Positions 9,444-19,866 are shown, counted from the stretch's first letter. The stretch is 64,000 nt of DNA from Prosthecobacter debontii (GCA_945870855.1 CAMBTP010000005.1:1-64000); one strand, 5' to 3'. Numbers and translations: made by a program. The notes: generated by a model not told the origin, from the letters alone.

Positions 9444-10583
9444 TTAGAGCTTCATAAATTTCGCCCGCAACAGTTCATAGCCGATCTTGCGTTTGTAGTC
9501 GGGCTCTTTCTCGATGAGTTCCTTAGTTTCGAGAATCTCGATGTTAGAAACGCGTGTGCTGAGTTTCTGAATCAAGCCACGCATGATGGCGCGGGCATGG
9601 TGAGCACCGAGGCAGAGGTGAGCGCCGAATCCGAAAGCCACATGTGGGTTCGGCTTGCGGTTGAGGCGGATTTCATTGGGTTGATCGAATACCTCGGGAT
9701 CACGGTTAGCGGACGACCAGCAGAGCGAGACCAGCCCGTCCGGTTGCACCTCGAAGCCGAACACATCCGTTTTCACCGGGCAGACCCGTCCGATGTGGGT
9801 GAGGGGAATGAACACCCTGAAAAACTCCTCGGAGGCGAGAGTGATCCGATCCGGATTTTCCCGTAGCCACACGAGCTCCTGCGGATTTTCCGCGAAGTAG
9901 GAAATGATGCGGGTGACGGTGTGTATGATCGTGTCCCGGCCTCCGGCGAAAGCGATGTTCGCGTAGCCGAGCTTCTCCTCCATCGTGAGTGGTCGTCCTT
10001 GAAACTGCGCTTGATTCAGTGCGGAGAAGAAATCTTCACCCGGATTTTCGGCGGCGGCCTCGAACATCTGATTGCAGTAAGTTTCCATGAACGTCCCCTT
10101 CGATTTGCCGTCGCCGTCCTTGAAGACATGAATGCCCCAGTTCACCCACAACTCCGCTTCCTTTTCAGGAACATTGAGCAGGTAGGTTAGTGCGTAAGAC
10201 TGGAGCGGAATAGCGAAGTCTTTCACCGCATCGATAGAATCCGCTTCGAGCGCTTTGGTCAGAAGCGAGTCGATCAAGCCGTGGATTTTCGCAAGCACGT
10301 CAGGTTGCTTCGGGCGCAGGAAAAACGGTTCGACGATTTTCCGATACTCGGCATGCACCGGCGGATCGACCTCGAGCGGATACTGACGCACCGTCCGCAC
10401 CTCCTCCTCGGAGGGGATCGGGATTCGTAATGGCGCGTCCGAGCTGTATTTCACGGTGTCCTTCGCCGCTTCCCGGACATCCTTCAGCCGCAGGATCATC
10501 GGTACTTTCGCACCTTGGAAAGTGCCGATATGGATCGGGCATCTCGCTCGGGCTTCTTGGAATGGATCGTTGTTATCGCTCAT
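9444..10583 (-). CDS. Cytochrome P450
   Basis: FAGGRDTIIHTV I-helix region, ...ANRDPEVFDQPNEIRLNRKPNPHVAFGFGAHLCLGAHHAR heme-binding loop with the ligand Cys. Confidence 0.95.
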   Translation of the reverse strand: MSDNNDPFQEARARCPIHIGTFQGAKVPMILRLKDVREAAKDTVKYSSDAPLRIPIPSEEEVRTVRQYPLEVDPPVHAEYRKIVEPFFLRPKQPDVLAKIHGLIDSLLTKALEADSIDAVKDFAIPLQSYALTYLLNVPEKEAELWVNWGIHVFKDGDGKSKGTFMETYCNQMFEAAAENPGEDFFSALNQAQFQGRPLTMEEKLGYANIAFAGGRDTIIHTVTRIISYFAENPQELVWLRENPDRITLASEEFFRVFIPLTHIGRVCPVKTDVFGFEVQPDGLVSLCWSSANRDPEVFDQPNEIRLNRKPNPHVAFGFGAHLCLGAHHARAIMRGLIQKLSTRVSNIEILETKELIEKEPDYKRKIGYELLRAKFMKL

Positions 10584-11021
10584 GAATTCTTGATAGAAAA
10601 TATTGGCTTTGAGCTGCGAAATCGAGGCTTTTAAGCAGCGTGATCAGCAAAGGGAAAAAAGGTGCCGCGAATGGACGCTATGTTGTTTTTTGGGGATGGT
10701 TTGCGAAAAATTTCGAGATCATATCCCCCGTATCCCATTTTCCGCACATGGATAGGATTCGTGTTTATTGGCGCCCTTTCGCGGCTGAAACTTCGGGAAT
10801 TAGGACGGGTTTCTCCTTTGCTTGATCTCTCTGCCGCCGCGCTTAGGGCATTTCGACACTTGTATTTTTGTTTGAGGTCGATCAAAATAAATCCCGATAC
10901 GTTATTTATTCTTTTTACCCCACCGGGTAACAGGAATTTTCAACTCAAAACCAAGCTTCATACGCCAAAACACACACTTCTGAAGGGATGGCTGAAATCC
11001 TTTCGAAAACCTAGACAACCT

Positions 11022-12158
11022 ATGAAAACCTACTTGATAATTCCTGCAATGATCCTCGCTCTGGCTTCGTGCCAGAAACCCGCTGAAATGAAAACTACTG
11101 ACGCCACCAACCAAGAGGTCTTCGGGAAAATGCCCGATGGCCGCGAAGTGAAAATTTTCACTCTCACCAACAAAAACGGCCTGACTGCACGAGTCACGGA
11201 GTATGGAGCGATCCTTGTATCCATGGAAACCCCAGACAAGGCGGGCAAGACGGCGGACATCACGCACGGCTACGATACTCTCGAAGGCTGGTTGACCAAT
11301 ACCTCGTATCTGGGATCGACGGTTGGCCGCTTTGGCAATCGCATCAAGGACGGCAAGTTCGCACTCGATGGCAAGGTTTACACGCTAGCCACGAACAACA
11401 AACCCGGCGGCATTCCTTGCCACCTACATGGAGGGCTTAAAGGCTTCGACAAGGTGCTTTGGTCGGGCAAGCCCTTCGGTGATAACGGCGTGGAGTTCAC
11501 TTATGTCTCCAAGGATGGCGAGGAAGGTTATCCCGGTAACCTCACCGTCAAAACGACCTACACGCTCAACGACGACAACGAGTTGAAATGGGAAACCACC
11601 GCGACTACCGATGCGCCGACGATCGTAAATATCGTCCATCACAGCTATTGGAACCTTTCCGGTGATCCGACAACTTCGATCAACGACCACGAACTCACCC
11701 TGAATGCTCCCCATTTCCTACCCACCGACACCGGCCTGATCCCGACGGGAGAAATCGCGCCGGTCGCGGGCACTCCAATGGACTTCACCAATCCAATGAT
11801 CATCGGAGAGCGCGTGGATGCAGATTTCGAGGCGTTGAAATTCGGCGGCGGATACGATCACTGCTGGGTGCTGGAAAAAGGCGAGGGCGTGCGTCTCGCG
11901 GCGCGCATCAAGGATCCCGAATCCGGTCGGGTGATGGAAGTTTCCACCGACCAACCCGCGATCCAGTTCTACGGCGGCAATTTCCTCGACGGCTCTTTCG
12001 CCGGCAAAGGCGGCGTCAAATATGCGAAACGCAGCGCCCTCTGCCTCGAAACCGAAGGCTTCCCCGATGCTCCGAATAAACCCGCTTTCCCATCCTGCGT
12101 GCTCCGCCCCGGCGAGACTTACAAGCACGTGATGATCCATAAATTCTCTGCTGAGTGA
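11022..12158 (+). CDS. galM: Aldose 1-epimerase, lipoprotein signal peptide
   Basis: MKTYLIIPAMILALASCQKP lipobox; TEYGAILVSMETPDKAGK, GRFGNRIKDGKF, HLHGGLKGFDKVLW, QPAIQFYGGNFLDGS. Confidence 0.93.
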   Translation: MKTYLIIPAMILALASCQKPAEMKTTDATNQEVFGKMPDGREVKIFTLTNKNGLTARVTEYGAILVSMETPDKAGKTADITHGYDTLEGWLTNTSYLGSTVGRFGNRIKDGKFALDGKVYTLATNNKPGGIPCHLHGGLKGFDKVLWSGKPFGDNGVEFTYVSKDGEEGYPGNLTVKTTYTLNDDNELKWETTATTDAPTIVNIVHHSYWNLSGDPTTSINDHELTLNAPHFLPTDTGLIPTGEIAPVAGTPMDFTNPMIIGERVDADFEALKFGGGYDHCWVLEKGEGVRLAARIKDPESGRVMEVSTDQPAIQFYGGNFLDGSFAGKGGVKYAKRSALCLETEGFPDAPNKPAFPSCVLRPGETYKHVMIHKFSAE

Positions 12159-13540
12159 AATACCTGTTCCGTATAGAACATATCCTCCCGCTCGCCCTGT
12201 CTCTCTTGGTTTGGGGAAACCTCAGCGCCGCCGAGCGCCCTAACATCGTCCTGATCTTTCTCGATGATGCGGCCTACTCGGATTTCCACCCCTTCGGAAA
12301 TCCGCAGTATGCCACGCCGAACGTGGAAAGGCTCGCTGCCGAAGGTGTCCGCTATACCCGCTTTCATGTGCCGCAGGCGGTTTGCTCGGCCTCGCGCGCG
12401 GCGTTGCTGACGGGTTGTTATCCGCATCACACGCAGGTGGTCAGCGCCATCGGCCCGGGCATGCCGGGGCTTGATCCGGAATTTCCGATCATGTCGGAGG
12501 CGCTAAAAAAGCACGGTTACGCCACCGCCCATTTCGGCAAATGGCACATCGGCGATATCCCCGCGACCCGCCCCACGGCGCGCGGCTTTGATGAACACGC
12601 GGGCTTGCTCGTTTCCAATGACATGTGGCGTTACAATCCAGTGTGGCGCGAAAACGTCGGCAGCGATCCCTTGCCTTACTGGGAAAATGGCGCGATCAAG
12701 ATTCCAGACACCAGCCCCGATGATCAGAAGCATCTCACCGGTTGGGCAACAGAAGGTGCCACGCGCTTCATCCGCGCCAAGGCCGGGAAGCAGCCGTTTT
12801 TCCTATACGTCGCCCACTCCATGCCGCATGTCCCGTTGTTTACCCGCGATGAGTTCAAAGGAAAATCCGGTGCGGGCACCTTCGGCGATGTGATGATGGA
12901 GATCGACTGGTCGGTGGGTGAAATCATGACCGCACTCCGCGAGGCGGGTGTAGAGAAGGATACCATCGTGCTCCTGACTTCCGATAACGGCCCGTGGGAT
13001 GAGTTTGGAAACCATGCTGGAAAAACGCCGTTCCGCGAGCACAAGGGAACCAGTTTCGAAGGCGGTATCCGCTCCGCGCTTACCGTGAAATATCCGCAAG
13101 AACTCAAGCCCGGAACGGTGAACGACCGCGCCTTCGGCTCTATCGATCTCTGGCCTAGCCTCGCTGCGCTTGCGGGTATTTCCCTAACAGAAAACCCCAC
13201 CGACGGCAAAAACCTCTGGCCGCTGATGCGTGGCGACGAGGCAGCGCTAAACCCTCATGACCACTATTTTATTTCCATCGGCTGGGATCTCGAGGCGGTG
13301 ATGACCTCGGATGGGAAATGGAAACTCCACCTGCCGCACGGATACCGCGATGTGGTCCGCCCCGGCCACGACGGTGAACGCGGGGAAACGAAAGTTTCAC
13401 AGATTGACGAATCCCTTTTCCATCTCATCGATGATCCGCTTGAGAAAAAAAACCTGATCGCGGATCATCCCGAGATCGCCAAACAACTCCGCGACGCGGC
13501 GGCGGCTCACCGGATGAGATTTCCGCCTCCTGCTAATTAA
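12155..13540 (+). CDS. Sulfatase (type I, Cys-type formylglycine motif)
   Basis: RPNIVLIFLDDAAYSDF and VCSASRAALLTGCYPH (C-x-A-S-R) motif; 4-bp overlap with galM stop. Confidence 0.95.
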   Translation: MKYLFRIEHILPLALSLLVWGNLSAAERPNIVLIFLDDAAYSDFHPFGNPQYATPNVERLAAEGVRYTRFHVPQAVCSASRAALLTGCYPHHTQVVSAIGPGMPGLDPEFPIMSEALKKHGYATAHFGKWHIGDIPATRPTARGFDEHAGLLVSNDMWRYNPVWRENVGSDPLPYWENGAIKIPDTSPDDQKHLTGWATEGATRFIRAKAGKQPFFLYVAHSMPHVPLFTRDEFKGKSGAGTFGDVMMEIDWSVGEIMTALREAGVEKDTIVLLTSDNGPWDEFGNHAGKTPFREHKGTSFEGGIRSALTVKYPQELKPGTVNDRAFGSIDLWPSLAALAGISLTENPTDGKNLWPLMRGDEAALNPHDHYFISIGWDLEAVMTSDGKWKLHLPHGYRDVVRPGHDGERGETKVSQIDESLFHLIDDPLEKKNLIADHPEIAKQLRDAAAAHRMRFPPPAN

Positions 13541-13706
13541 AGCTCTACGTATTAAGGGAAATTGACTGGCGCACCTCCTCGGCTCTGCGGCTGGATATCC
13601 ACTAGTTAAAATCAAGAAATGGACAAATATTACGAAATTTCCCGCATTTTTTCACCGAACCTCAATCCGCGCTTGCCGAGGGGCGGTCGGGTCTGTTGAC
13701 TTTCGC

Positions 13707-15161
13707 ATGGCAGAGATTTCTTTAGGATTGTCGTTTGACGATGTGCTTTTGATTCCGGCATTGAGCGCGGTTTTGCCGGGCGAGGCGGATCTTTCCACCG
13801 AACTCGCGCCCGGGATTCCGCTTGGCTTGCCCGTGGTTTCCGCCGCGATGGACACCGTTTCCGAGCACGACCTCGCGATCGCTTTGGCCCGTGAGGGCGG
13901 CATGGGCGTGATCCATCGCGCGTGCCCGATCGAGGAGCAGGCGGCGATGGTTTCCAAAGTGAAACGCTCCGAAAGTGCGGTGATCAACAAGCCCTTCACC
14001 GTCAGTAAGACCGATACCGTGGAGCGCGTGCTGGCGATCATGGAGGAGAATGGTTTCTCGGGATTTCCCGTCGTCGATGGCCAAGGCCGCCTTGAAGGCA
14101 TGGTGACAGGCCGCGATGTCCGCTACCTCGATAGGCCAGGCGCACTGGTTTCCGAAGTGATGACCCCGCGCGACAAAGTCATCACTGCCCCGCCGACGAC
14201 CGGCCTTGAGGAGGCACGGCGCATTCTTTACCAAAACCGCATCGAGAAACTGCCGCTGGTCGATTCCGACGGACATCTCATTGGGCTGATTACTGGATCG
14301 GATATTGAGAAACGCATCCGTTTCACCAGTGCCGCGAAGGACGCAAACGGCCAGCTCCGCTGCGGTGCGGCCGTCGGCCTGGGGCCGGATGTGCAGGAAC
14401 GCGCTCTCGCTCTCATCGCAGCCGGCGCGGACGCTCTTTTCATCGATGCGGCGACGGGCCATACGCGCCACGTAATGAACGTGATCGAAATGCTACGTGG
14501 CCTAAGCGATAGGCCGGTCATCGCCGGAAACGTGGTGACGGAGCAGGGCGCGAGGGATCTCGTCGCAGCGGGTGCGAGTGCTTTGAAAGTAGGTGTCGGC
14601 CCCGGATCGATTTGCACAACCCGGGTGATTGCCGGTGTGGGTATGCCGCAGTTCACCGCGATCCAGAATGTCGCTGGCTACTGCCGTGATAAAGGCGTGA
14701 AAGTCATCGCCGATGGCGGCATCCGCTACTCGGGGGATGTCGTGAAAGCCATCGCCGCCGGAGCCGATCTCGTTATGCTCGGCTCGATTCTCGCCGGCAC
14801 GCGCGAAAGCCCGGGTCAGAGTGTTTACTACCAAGGCCGCCGTTTCAAAACCTACCGCGGCATGGGTTCACTCGGCGCAATGCGCAAGGGCGCAGGCGAC
14901 CGCTATGCCCAGAACAGCTCCGGCAAACTCGTCGCCGAGGGAGTAGAAGGCCGGGTGCCTTACAAAGGCCCGCTTTCCGATGTCGTCTTCCAACTCATGG
15001 GCGGCCTGAAATCCGGCATGGGCTACGTGGGAGCATCCACCCTCGCCGAGCTCCGCGAGAAAGCCGTCTTCACCCGCATCACCGCCGGCGGCCTCCGCGA
15101 AAGCCACGTCCACGACATAGTGATGACCGAGGAACCCACGAACTATCAACCGCTTGGCTGA
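13707..15161 (+). CDS. guaB: IMP dehydrogenase
   Basis: 484 aa; [10 protein letters not shown], tandem CBS domains, [22 protein letters not shown] catalytic loop. Confidence 0.98.
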   Translation: MAEISLGLSFDDVLLIPALSAVLPGEADLSTELAPGIPLGLPVVSAAMDTVSEHDLAIALAREGGMGVIHRACPIEEQAAMVSKVKRSESAVINKPFTVSKTDTVERVLAIMEENGFSGFPVVDGQGRLEGMVTGRDVRYLDRPGALVSEVMTPRDKVITAPPTTGLEEARRILYQNRIEKLPLVDSDGHLIGLITGSDIEKRIRFTSAAKDANGQLRCGAAVGLGPDVQERALALIAAGADALFIDAATGHTRHVMNVIEMLRGLSDRPVIAGNVVTEQGARDLVAAGASALKVGVGPGSICTTRVIAGVGMPQFTAIQNVAGYCRDKGVKVIADGGIRYSGDVVKAIAAGADLVMLGSILAGTRESPGQSVYYQGRRFKTYRGMGSLGAMRKGAGDRYAQNSSGKLVAEGVEGRVPYKGPLSDVVFQLMGGLKSGMGYVGASTLAELREKAVFTRITAGGLRESHVHDIVMTEEPTNYQPLG

Positions 15162-15220
15162 AAACTCAAATCTCAAAATTCAACTTTCAAGGAAGAGCAC
15201 TTTGCTGCGCCCGTTGGTTT

Positions 15221-15248
15221 TGAAATTTGAAATTTGAAATTTGAAATT
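15221..15248. repeat. Heptanucleotide tandem repeat (TGAAATT)x4 directly upstream of guaA ATG
   Basis: ttttgaaatttgaaatttgaaatttgaaatttATG; four perfect units ending 1 nt before the ATG at 15250. Confidence 0.95.
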
Positions 15249-15249
15249 T

Positions 15250-16773
15250 ATGCACGATCATAACCACGTAGCAGTCATCGACTTCGGCTCGCAATACACG
15301 CAGCTCATTGTGAGGCGTGTGCGGGAATTAGGATACTTCGCCATGCTTTACGCGTTGGAGGATTTTCCGAATATCGGCAAGCCCGGTGCGATCATTCTTT
15401 CCGGCGGGCCGAAGAGCACGAGCGAGGTGGATGCGCCGGATTTGGATTTCGAGGCGTTGAAAGGCTTCGGTGTGCCGGTGCTGGGCGTGTGCTACGGGAT
15501 GCAGCTCCTGAACCTGAAATTCGGCGGCACGGTCGAGGCTAGCAACCGCCGCGAATATGGCCCGGCAAACCTTTTTCCGGTGGATGACTGCAAACTTTAC
15601 GAGGGGATCTCCGCCGTTTCCCAAGTGTGGATGAGCCATTCCGATACAGTGAAAATCATTCCAGACGGCGCGCGCGTCATCGCTAGTAACCAGCACGGGA
15701 CTCCGGTTTCACTGCAATGGAACGAGCTCTTTTTTGGAATCCAGTTCCACCCGGAGGTGACTCACAGTCATGAGGGGCTGAATATCCTGAAAAATTTCCT
15801 CTCCCACGCAGCGACGCTGGCACCGTTCAAGATCGACGATTTCAAGCGCGAGATGATCGACAACATACGCACCACGGTGGGCGACAGACAAGTGGTCTGC
15901 GGCGTTTCCGGCGGGGTGGATAGTACGGTGCTTGCCGTACTTCTGAAAGAGGCGGGAGTGAAAGTCCGTGCGATCTTCGTGGACAACGGTTTGCTGCGGA
16001 AGGGCGAGTCCGAGGTGGTGCAAGCCAACTTCAAGCGCATGGGCGTGGAGATCGAGACTGTCGATGCCTCGGAGCGTTTCCTCAACGCGCTGGCCGGTGA
16101 GGCGGATCCCGAGAAAAAGCGGAAAATCATCGGCAACATGTTTATCGAGGTCTTCTGGGACACGGTGGGCGATGCCGAAATGCTAGCGCAGGGAACCCTT
16201 TATCCGGACGTGATCGAGAGCGCATCGAACGCAAAATCCAAGGCTTCCGTGATCAAGACACACCACAACCGGGTCGCGAAAATTCTGGAACTCCAGGCTG
16301 AGGGAAAAGTTCTTGAGCCGCTTGCGGAGCTTTTCAAAGACGAGGTGCGCGCGCTGGGTCGATCGCTGGGCATCGAGGAAGATATCCTGCAACGCCATCC
16401 GTTTCCCGGCCCCGGCTTGTCCGTGCGCTGCCCGGGCGTGGTGGACAAGGAAAGACTCGATATCATCCGCGAGTGCGACGCGATCTTCATCGGCAAGCTC
16501 AAGGAGCATGGCTGGTATGACAAGGTCTGGCAGGCTTACGCCGGTCTCATCCCTGTGAAAACCGTGGGCGTGAAAGGCGACGAGCGCAGCTACGAATGGG
16601 CGACAAACCTCCGCGCCGTCATTTCCGAAGACGCGATGACCGCCGATTGGGTGGAGCTTCCCTACGTAATCCTCCGCGAGACCAGCCACCGCATCCTCAA
16701 CGAGGTGAAAGGCATCAACCGCGTGCTCTACGACGTCTCCACCAAGCCGCCCGCCAGCATCGAGTGGGAATAA
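15250..16773 (+). CDS. guaA: GMP synthase (glutamine-hydrolysing)
   Basis: DFGSQYTQLIVRRVRELGYF, GVCYGMQLL, GVSGGVDSTVLA, RHPFPGPGLSVR; C-terminal PPASIEWE. ORF track starts at an in-frame TTG at 15241. Confidence 0.98.
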   Translation: MHDHNHVAVIDFGSQYTQLIVRRVRELGYFAMLYALEDFPNIGKPGAIILSGGPKSTSEVDAPDLDFEALKGFGVPVLGVCYGMQLLNLKFGGTVEASNRREYGPANLFPVDDCKLYEGISAVSQVWMSHSDTVKIIPDGARVIASNQHGTPVSLQWNELFFGIQFHPEVTHSHEGLNILKNFLSHAATLAPFKIDDFKREMIDNIRTTVGDRQVVCGVSGGVDSTVLAVLLKEAGVKVRAIFVDNGLLRKGESEVVQANFKRMGVEIETVDASERFLNALAGEADPEKKRKIIGNMFIEVFWDTVGDAEMLAQGTLYPDVIESASNAKSKASVIKTHHNRVAKILELQAEGKVLEPLAELFKDEVRALGRSLGIEEDILQRHPFPGPGLSVRCPGVVDKERLDIIRECDAIFIGKLKEHGWYDKVWQAYAGLIPVKTVGVKGDERSYEWATNLRAVISEDAMTADWVELPYVILRETSHRILNEVKGINRVLYDVSTKPPASIEWE

Positions 16774-16805
16774 GGAGAGCCGTGCCTCCGGCCGGCTTCT
16801 TTCAA

Positions 16806-16914
16806 GGAGCGGCGGATCAGAATCCGCCGATGACCATGGAGGGACGATGATTGAGCGCGTCCGCACATCCCATCGTCACCTCATGGTCTAGGGCGGATTT
16901 TGATCCGCCCCTCC
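16806..16914. repeat. Paired-hairpin intergenic repeat, copy A
   Basis: ggagcGGCGGATcagaATCCGCCgatgaccatgga...catggtctaGGGCGGATtttgATCCGCCCctcc: a hairpin at each end; direct repeat with copy B. Confidence 0.85.
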
Positions 16915-16945
16915 ATGCGCTTCGCGTGAGGCTTCTTAATGGCAT

Positions 16946-17055
16946 GGAGCGGCGGATCAGAATCCGCCGATGACCATGGATAGCCGATGAATAAGCGCGT
17001 CCGCAAATCTCATCGTCTCCTCATGGACTAGGGCGGATTTTTGATCTGCCCCTCC
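16946..17055. repeat. Paired-hairpin intergenic repeat, copy B
   Basis: ggagcggcggatcagaatccgccgatgaccatggata...ggactagggcggatttttgatctgcccctcc; near-copy of 16806-16914. Confidence 0.85.
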
Positions 17056-17073
17056 ATGCCTCAGATACTCCGA

Positions 17074-17940
17074 TCATCCGACCGGATGCCAGGTGGTCTT
17101 GAGTTCCACGAAATCGCGGATGTGGTAGAGCCCCTGCGCTTTTTCCGAAAGCCAATCGTAGGGTTTCTCCGCGTCGATGAGCTTGGTGCGTTTCACGGAT
17201 TCGGCGGCTCCTGTTTGCAGGGCTTTGCGCTCGTTGGCGTTTGCCACGGCGGATATCGCGCGGATGTGCTCGTGGGTGGAGAAGGTGGGGAGGATATCGG
17301 ATTTTGATCCGGTGAGGAGGTTGATCACGCCGCCGGGGAGGTCGCTGGTGGCGAGCATCTCGCCGAGCAGAATCGCGGGATAGGGTTTCGTTTTCGAGGC
17401 GAGAGCGACAACCGCGTTGCCGCTGGTGATGATCGGTAAAATTAATGAAAGTAGCGCGAGCAGGGGAGATTGATCTGGAGCGGCGACGGCGATGACTCCC
17501 ATCGGCTCGGTGACTGAGAAATTGAAATGCGGCGAGGCGACCGGGTTCACGCTGCCGAGCAGGGACTCATACTTATCCGTCCATCCCGCGTAGTGGACGG
17601 TGCGGTCGATTGCTGCTGCGACCTCGGCAGCGGCCTGTTTTCTTTCAGATGCGTTGGAAGGAAAATGCGCGTCGATCAGCTCGGCGGAGCGCGCCTCAAG
17701 CATCTCGGCCATGCGGTAAAGGATTTGTCCGCGATTGTAGCCGGAGCGTTTCGCCCAACCGGCGCAGGCTTTAGCCGCGGCCTCGACGGCGTTGCGCACA
17801 TCCTTGCGGGTGCAGAGCGGGACGTTCGCGAAGAACTCGCCTGCGCTGTCGCAGATTTCATAAGTCCGGTTGCTCTCGGAGCGGATAAACACGCCGCCGA
17901 CGTAGCATTTCGGCGTCTTGGTAATAGCTAAACGGGGCAT
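17074..17940 (-). CDS. Short aldehyde dehydrogenase-family protein lacking the catalytic domain
   Basis: Start MPRLAITKTPKCYVGGVFIRSESNRTYEI; FNFSVTEPMGVIAVAAPDQSPLLALLSLILPIITSGNAVVALAS, then jumps to the C-terminal FVELKTTWHPVG; ~288 aa versus ~480 aa for canonical ALDH. Confidence 0.8.
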   Translation of the reverse strand: MPRLAITKTPKCYVGGVFIRSESNRTYEICDSAGEFFANVPLCTRKDVRNAVEAAAKACAGWAKRSGYNRGQILYRMAEMLEARSAELIDAHFPSNASERKQAAAEVAAAIDRTVHYAGWTDKYESLLGSVNPVASPHFNFSVTEPMGVIAVAAPDQSPLLALLSLILPIITSGNAVVALASKTKPYPAILLGEMLATSDLPGGVINLLTGSKSDILPTFSTHEHIRAISAVANANERKALQTGAAESVKRTKLIDAEKPYDWLSEKAQGLYHIRDFVELKTTWHPVG

Positions 17941-18018
17941 GATGTTGAGGCGATGTTGCCTTATTCGGTGGCGCTTGCGAGCGGGAAATGGTGGGTGCGA
18001 TTTTTCCCTGTGTTTCAT

Positions 18019-18193
18019 CCGGTAGGGCTGATCCGGCTCGGTCCGCCCATTTCCAAAATGAATCGCACCGCTCACTCTGAAGGGAGTGAAATCCCGGAAA
18101 AAATAGCGGCCTCCATGCGGTTTCACTACCTTTCTGGAATTACGGCTCCTCCTTTTTTGATCAGGGCCGACCGAGCCGGATCAGCCCTACCGG
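18019..18193. repeat. Intergenic inverted repeat with 25-bp perfect arms
   Basis: ccggtagggctgatccggctcggtc (18019-18043) and gaccgagccggatcagccctaccgg (18169-18193) are exact reverse complements. Confidence 0.9.
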
Positions 18194-18225
18194 CATGGAA
18201 TGAATCTCGCCTGAAATGTTAACTT

Positions 18226-19089
18226 TCAGAGAAACCGGCTGATCAAGGGCCGGAGCTTTTCAGCTGTTTTAGATGGCCATGCGGAACGCGGGGTCATGAT
18301 CGCGTTTTCGAGCGAACGGTGCTCTTCCCAATCGGGCACGTCCGGGAGTTCCGCAACGAGCGAGCGGATGATCTCCTTCGCCAAAGTCGAGTTTGCATGG
18401 AGGTTGGCGATGACGGCGGCGACATCGACGGCCGCCTCGTCCTCTTTCCAGCAATCGTAGTCGGTGACAAGGGCGAGGGTGGCCATCGCGATTTCGGCTT
18501 CGCGGCAGAGGCGGGCTTCGCCGGCGTTGGTCATGCCGATGAGATCGAAGCCGAGCGCGCGGTGCATGTGGGACTCGGCGCGGGTGGAGAATGCGGGGCC
18601 GTTCATGCAAACGTAGGTGCCGCCTTCGTGGAATCTGTCCGTGTGCTTCGCGGCGGCGGAGAGGAGATGGCGGCGCATTTCCGAGCTATACGGATCTGCG
18701 AAGCCTACATGCGCTGCGATTCCGTTTCCAAAAAAGGTATGCTCATGGCCGCGCCCGGTTTTGTCCATGAGCTGGTCGGGGACAACCACGTCACGCGGCA
18801 CGAGTTCTTCTTTCAGGGAACCGACCGCAGTAACAGAAACGAGCCAGCGGACGCCGAGCGAGCGCAGCGCCCAGATGTTCGCGCGGTGGTTGATCTCACT
18901 GGCCAGAAGTCGGTGGCCGATGCCGTGGCGAGGCAGGAAAAATACAGTGCGATCGGAGAGGCGGCCTTCGATGATGCGGTCGGAGGGATCGCCGAAAGGC
19001 GTCTTCATTTCGTGACGCTCGATGATCTCAAGTGAGTCGATTTCGTAAAGGCCGGAGCCTCCGATGATGGCGAGGGAAGGGGAGTTCAT
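18226..19089 (-). CDS. mtnP: S-methyl-5'-thioadenosine phosphorylase / PNP family
   Basis: IIGGSGLYEIDSLEIIERHEMKTPFGDPSD, FLPRHGIGHRLLASEINHRANIWALRSLGV, GLIGMTNAGEARLCREAEI-like region. Confidence 0.92.
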   Translation of the reverse strand: MNSPSLAIIGGSGLYEIDSLEIIERHEMKTPFGDPSDRIIEGRLSDRTVFFLPRHGIGHRLLASEINHRANIWALRSLGVRWLVSVTAVGSLKEELVPRDVVVPDQLMDKTGRGHEHTFFGNGIAAHVGFADPYSSEMRRHLLSAAAKHTDRFHEGGTYVCMNGPAFSTRAESHMHRALGFDLIGMTNAGEARLCREAEIAMATLALVTDYDCWKEDEAAVDVAAVIANLHANSTLAKEIIRSLVAELPDVPDWEEHRSLENAIMTPRSAWPSKTAEKLRPLISRFL

Positions 19090-19150
19090 GATGGGGAAGT
19101 GTGAAGACAGGGGTTGCGAATGGTGTTTAGACTGCGTTTGAATTTCCCCG

Positions 19151-19840
19151 ATGGCAACCGAGGAGAAAATGGATGTGAAGAGGGGAACAAGGGAAGGCTA
19201 CGTGGTGACGTTTCAAGGAAAGGAACAGAAAATTCCGACTGGTTGGGAGCTTCTGCGACCGGGCGATGCCGGGCTAACGCGGCGGGTGAAGAAGGATGGT
19301 GCACATTGGGTGGTGAAGGATTTTTACAAGAAGCGCTGGATTTCGCTGGGTGTGCTGGCACCGGCGGATCGGATCTCATTTTTCCGTGAGGAGCTGGATA
19401 GCGAGCGGGAAGATCCGGCGTATGCCAAGAAACTCGAGGCGGGACGGAAACGCAGGGTGAAACAGGAGGAGGCTTACGTGGAGGATTTCTCAGGGGCGGT
19501 GAGGGATTTCCTAGCGTTTGCTCCGATGTATTCCGAGTTGGCGACGAAGCTCGCGGATAGGATCGCGAAGCACGCGACCCCGGTGGGCAGTGGCACCGTG
19601 GCGCGGACGAAGCTGATTCCTATCGAGCGACGCGCGGAAGCGGCGACGATCGCGTGGCTGCGGCACCAGACCACTTCCTACGATCACATGGATATCGGAA
19701 GGGTGAAAGGAGAGCGGCGCGAGGTGAGACGGATGCTTGCGGAGGAATCGCGGCGGCGGCTGGCGGGGTATCGGAAAGGTGTAACGATGGGCGCGGGATG
19801 TCCGGTTTGGCGGGCGGTTTATCACGGCGGGACGCCATGA
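19151..19840 (+). CDS. DUF2293 domain-containing protein
   Basis: C-terminal DHMDIGRVKGERREVRRMLAEESRRRLAGYRKG...CPVWRAV resembles DUF2293. Confidence 0.7.
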   Translation: MATEEKMDVKRGTREGYVVTFQGKEQKIPTGWELLRPGDAGLTRRVKKDGAHWVVKDFYKKRWISLGVLAPADRISFFREELDSEREDPAYAKKLEAGRKRRVKQEEAYVEDFSGAVRDFLAFAPMYSELATKLADRIAKHATPVGSGTVARTKLIPIERRAEAATIAWLRHQTTSYDHMDIGRVKGERREVRRMLAEESRRRLAGYRKGVTMGAGCPVWRAVYHGGTP

Positions 19841-19866
19841 ACACGGCCTGCCGCGGGACGCGACAG

